Positions 62,279 to 64,000 of a stretch of DNA of 64,000 nt are shown here, piece by piece (position 1 is the first letter of the stretch; every line of letters begins with the position of its first letter). The DNA lies in contig NC_060213.1 in assembly GCF_021130785.1 (NCBI RefSeq), positions 120,347,001 through 120,411,000 of the forward strand. The letters run 5' to 3'. A model generated the notes under the pieces. The model had not been told where the DNA came from. It saw only the letters and a list, made by a program, of their open reading frames with translations, and did not search any database. The translations under genes and the position numbers were made by a program. The stretch comes from Homalodisca vitripennis. Lineage: Eukaryota > Arthropoda > Insecta > Hemiptera > Cicadellidae.

Positions 62279-64000
62279 AAAAATAGTACCTGTGCGAAAA
62301 ATTTTATTAATAGTTTGGACACTACGTGCCTAGCAGAAAAGGGAAACCTACGGCTTAGGACAGCATCTTCGGTGTGCCCTTATATCAATATCTTAGTGGG
62401 AGACTCAGTGCATAAGGCCCTAGTTGATTCCGGGTCAGCCTGTAACCTCATCTCTTCCCGTTTTTTTAAAGCCATTTCAAGGTTAGATTTGGTGAAGCAC
62501 ACCGAGGAGTCTTCTTTAACTTGCTGGACTGCTTCTAATTCCCCTCTTCCAATTTCGAGGAAGGCTTCAATCAAGTTTAAGGTTGAATGTTTTTCATGGG
62601 TGTGGAGCTTCCTTGTGGCCCAGGACCTGAGTATGGATTGTATTTTGGGGGCGGATTTTATTCAAAAGACTGGTTTGGTGCTGGATCTTCAGGCGGGCCA
62701 GTCTTATTTCAAATTCAATCGGCGAGTGTCAGTCCCCTTTTCCGATAATTTCAAATCGACACCGCAGGTTGGTGAGGTGGAGTGTGAGGAAGGTTCTGCC
62801 CCTTGGGACCCGTTCGGTCACTTGGATGAGGAGCAAGCTGGGGTTCTCCGTGAGCTTTGCTCAAGATTTCCGGATGTCCTCACACCCAAGCTCGGTTCTA
62901 CCCGTCTTATTGAATATGAAATTCGTCTGACTGACACTCAGCCAGTACGCTCCCACCCATACAAGTTGGCTCCTCCAAAGATGGAGGTTATGCGTGGTAT
63001 CATCAAGGATCTCTTGGATCAAGGAGTTATTGAGCCCTCAAACTCATCGTATGCCAGTCCAGCGTTCTTGGTTCCACAGCCTAATGGAAAACATCGTATG
63101 GTGGTTGACCTAAGAAAACTTAATGCCAAAATTGAAATAGACTCAGTGCCTCTCCCCGATCTCTATTCTGCTTTTGATTGGTTCGGTAAGGCCAAATTTT
63201 TCACTATATTTGATTTGAACCAAGCATATCATCAGATTCCGTTGAAGAAGGAATTACGTCCTCTCACGGCCTTCTGTGTTCCGTGGAATTTGTATCAGTA
63301 CCGATCTGTGCCTATGGGGCTAGCTGTGGGGGCCCAAACGTTAACTAGGTTGCTTGACTCCATCTTCCACGATGTGAAGTTCAGGTATGTCTTTAATTAT
63401 CTTTGATGACCTTCTGGTCTACAGTGAGTCTTTCACGGAACACGTTAAACATCTTGAGGAGGTATTGGCTAGGTTGGGTAGATCTGGCCTTACAGTCAAT
63501 CCGGAGAAGGTGTCTTACGCCAAGTCTGAAATATCGTTTCTTGGTCACCTCGTGTCGTCTAGGGGTGTATCTATAGACCCTGCCAGGACCCAAGGCATTC
63601 GGGATTTTCCTCCTCCGAAGGATGCCAAGGGTGTTGCCAGATTCATCGGCATGGTTAATTTCTATCGTAGGTTTATTCCTGACTTTGCCGAGGTGGCCGC
63701 CCCTCTGAACGCTTTAAGAAGGAAAGACGCAAAGTTCGTTTGGGGTGAAGATCAAGAACGTGCTTTTCAACTGCTTAGGGAGGCCATTATCCAACCTCCT
63801 GTGCTGCGAATACCGGACTTTAGTAGGCCCTTCATCTTGCAGACTGACTCCTCATCCTGTGCTGTAGGAACTGTGCTTTCTCAAGAATTCGACGGCGCTC
63901 GGCAACCTATAGCTTTTGCATCTAGGACTTTGACCCTTCAGGAAAATAAATCTTCTATTTATGAGCTGGAGTGTCTGGCGGTTGTTTTCGGCATGGATAA
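62279..64000 (+). pseudogene. pol: pol of a Ty3/Gypsy element: protease, reverse transcriptase, RNase H (partial)
   Basis: Pol matures the proteins and copies RNA to DNA. The first frame (about 62279-63403) has the aspartic protease motif ALVDSGSACNLIS (about 62420-62458) and its second motif CILGADFI (about 62640). The reverse transcriptase follows, with YASPAFLVPQPNGKHRMVVD (about 63050-63109), the catalytic FDLNQAYHQIPL (about 63209-63245) and PMGLAVGAQTLTRLLD. It then breaks at about 63395-63403: one extra T within the active-site YLDD box shifts the frame and gives a stop. The other frame stays open to the window edge and carries the rest of the box, a FLGHLVS motif (about 63537), the thumb FIGMVNFYRRFIPDF (about 63640) and the RNase H motifs LQTDSSSCAVGTVL (about 63836) and YELECLAVVFG (about 63958). 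Confidence 0.93.

Larger units (their letters stand above)
61720..64000 (+). mobile_element. Ty3/Gypsy LTR retrotransposon, 5'-truncated and cut by the window end
   Basis: A gag fragment with a zinc knuckle is followed by protease, reverse transcriptase and the start of RNase H, the order expected for Ty3/Gypsy. The GC content is clearly above the surroundings. No 5' LTR or primer-binding site precedes gag. The rest of RNase H, integrase and the 3' LTR would lie beyond 64000. Frame changes between gag and pol, and a one-base insertion at the reverse transcriptase active site, show that it is not active. Confidence 0.93.

Noticed and set aside
62380..62574. Minus-strand frames across gag and pol of the Ty3/Gypsy element (61821-62127, 62380-62574, 63393-63593)
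   Set aside because: They are antisense shadows of the retrotransposon genes and have no motifs.

Overview
This is an AT-rich animal genomic window with no recognisable intact host gene, tRNA or rRNA. The mix of mobile elements (piggyBac, an IS630-Tc1-mariner element with DD41D spacing, CR1/Jockey-like non-LTR retrotransposons, a Ty3/Gypsy element, short foldback elements) and long tandem arrays fits an insect or other arthropod. A hemipteran is plausible, but the sequence does not prove it. Nothing looks bacterial: no operons, and the few convincing coding regions are decayed transposon genes.

Layout. 1-7496: AT-rich sequence with a foldback element (1955-2323), a three-copy repeat (3355-3712) and an inverted-repeat transposon holding two LINE 3' ends (4267-5419). 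7501-10972: a structurally complete but dead piggyBac element, with TTAA on both sides, near-perfect terminal repeats, subterminal repeats and a transposase broken by at least five frame breaks and an early stop. Its N-terminal region has grown into about 36 in-frame copies of a 24-bp unit. 11543-11757: a compact second foldback element. 12832-16089: a mariner-type element split by a 1.8-kb insertion and carrying a 408-bp tandem duplication. 18866-32370: a satellite-rich block with three unrelated arrays, of 145-bp (about 22 copies), 153-bp (13 copies) and 165-bp (about 23 copies) monomers, plus a pyrimidine-rich minisatellite.

32371-61719: mostly featureless AT-rich DNA, with smaller arrays (98, 109 and 108 bp), a 480-bp duplication, a dead LINE reverse transcriptase (about 43936-45030), a second mariner end (48216-48403), a second end of the 4267-5419 element family (58900-59085) and a CpG-rich patch with CCAAT boxes (60785-61020). 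61720-64000: a 5'-truncated Ty3/Gypsy element (gag, protease, reverse transcriptase, RNase H) that runs off the window. A one-base insertion breaks it at the reverse transcriptase active site.

The coding features do not form a pathway. The window is best read as a transposon graveyard and satellite nursery. The most interesting structures are the minisatellite inside the piggyBac transposase, the 145-bp array bracketed by inverted divergent monomers, and the 153-bp satellite in which nearly every monomer carries a perfect TGACGTCA palindrome, replaced symmetrically in the last copy. I did not find a clearly new biological system.
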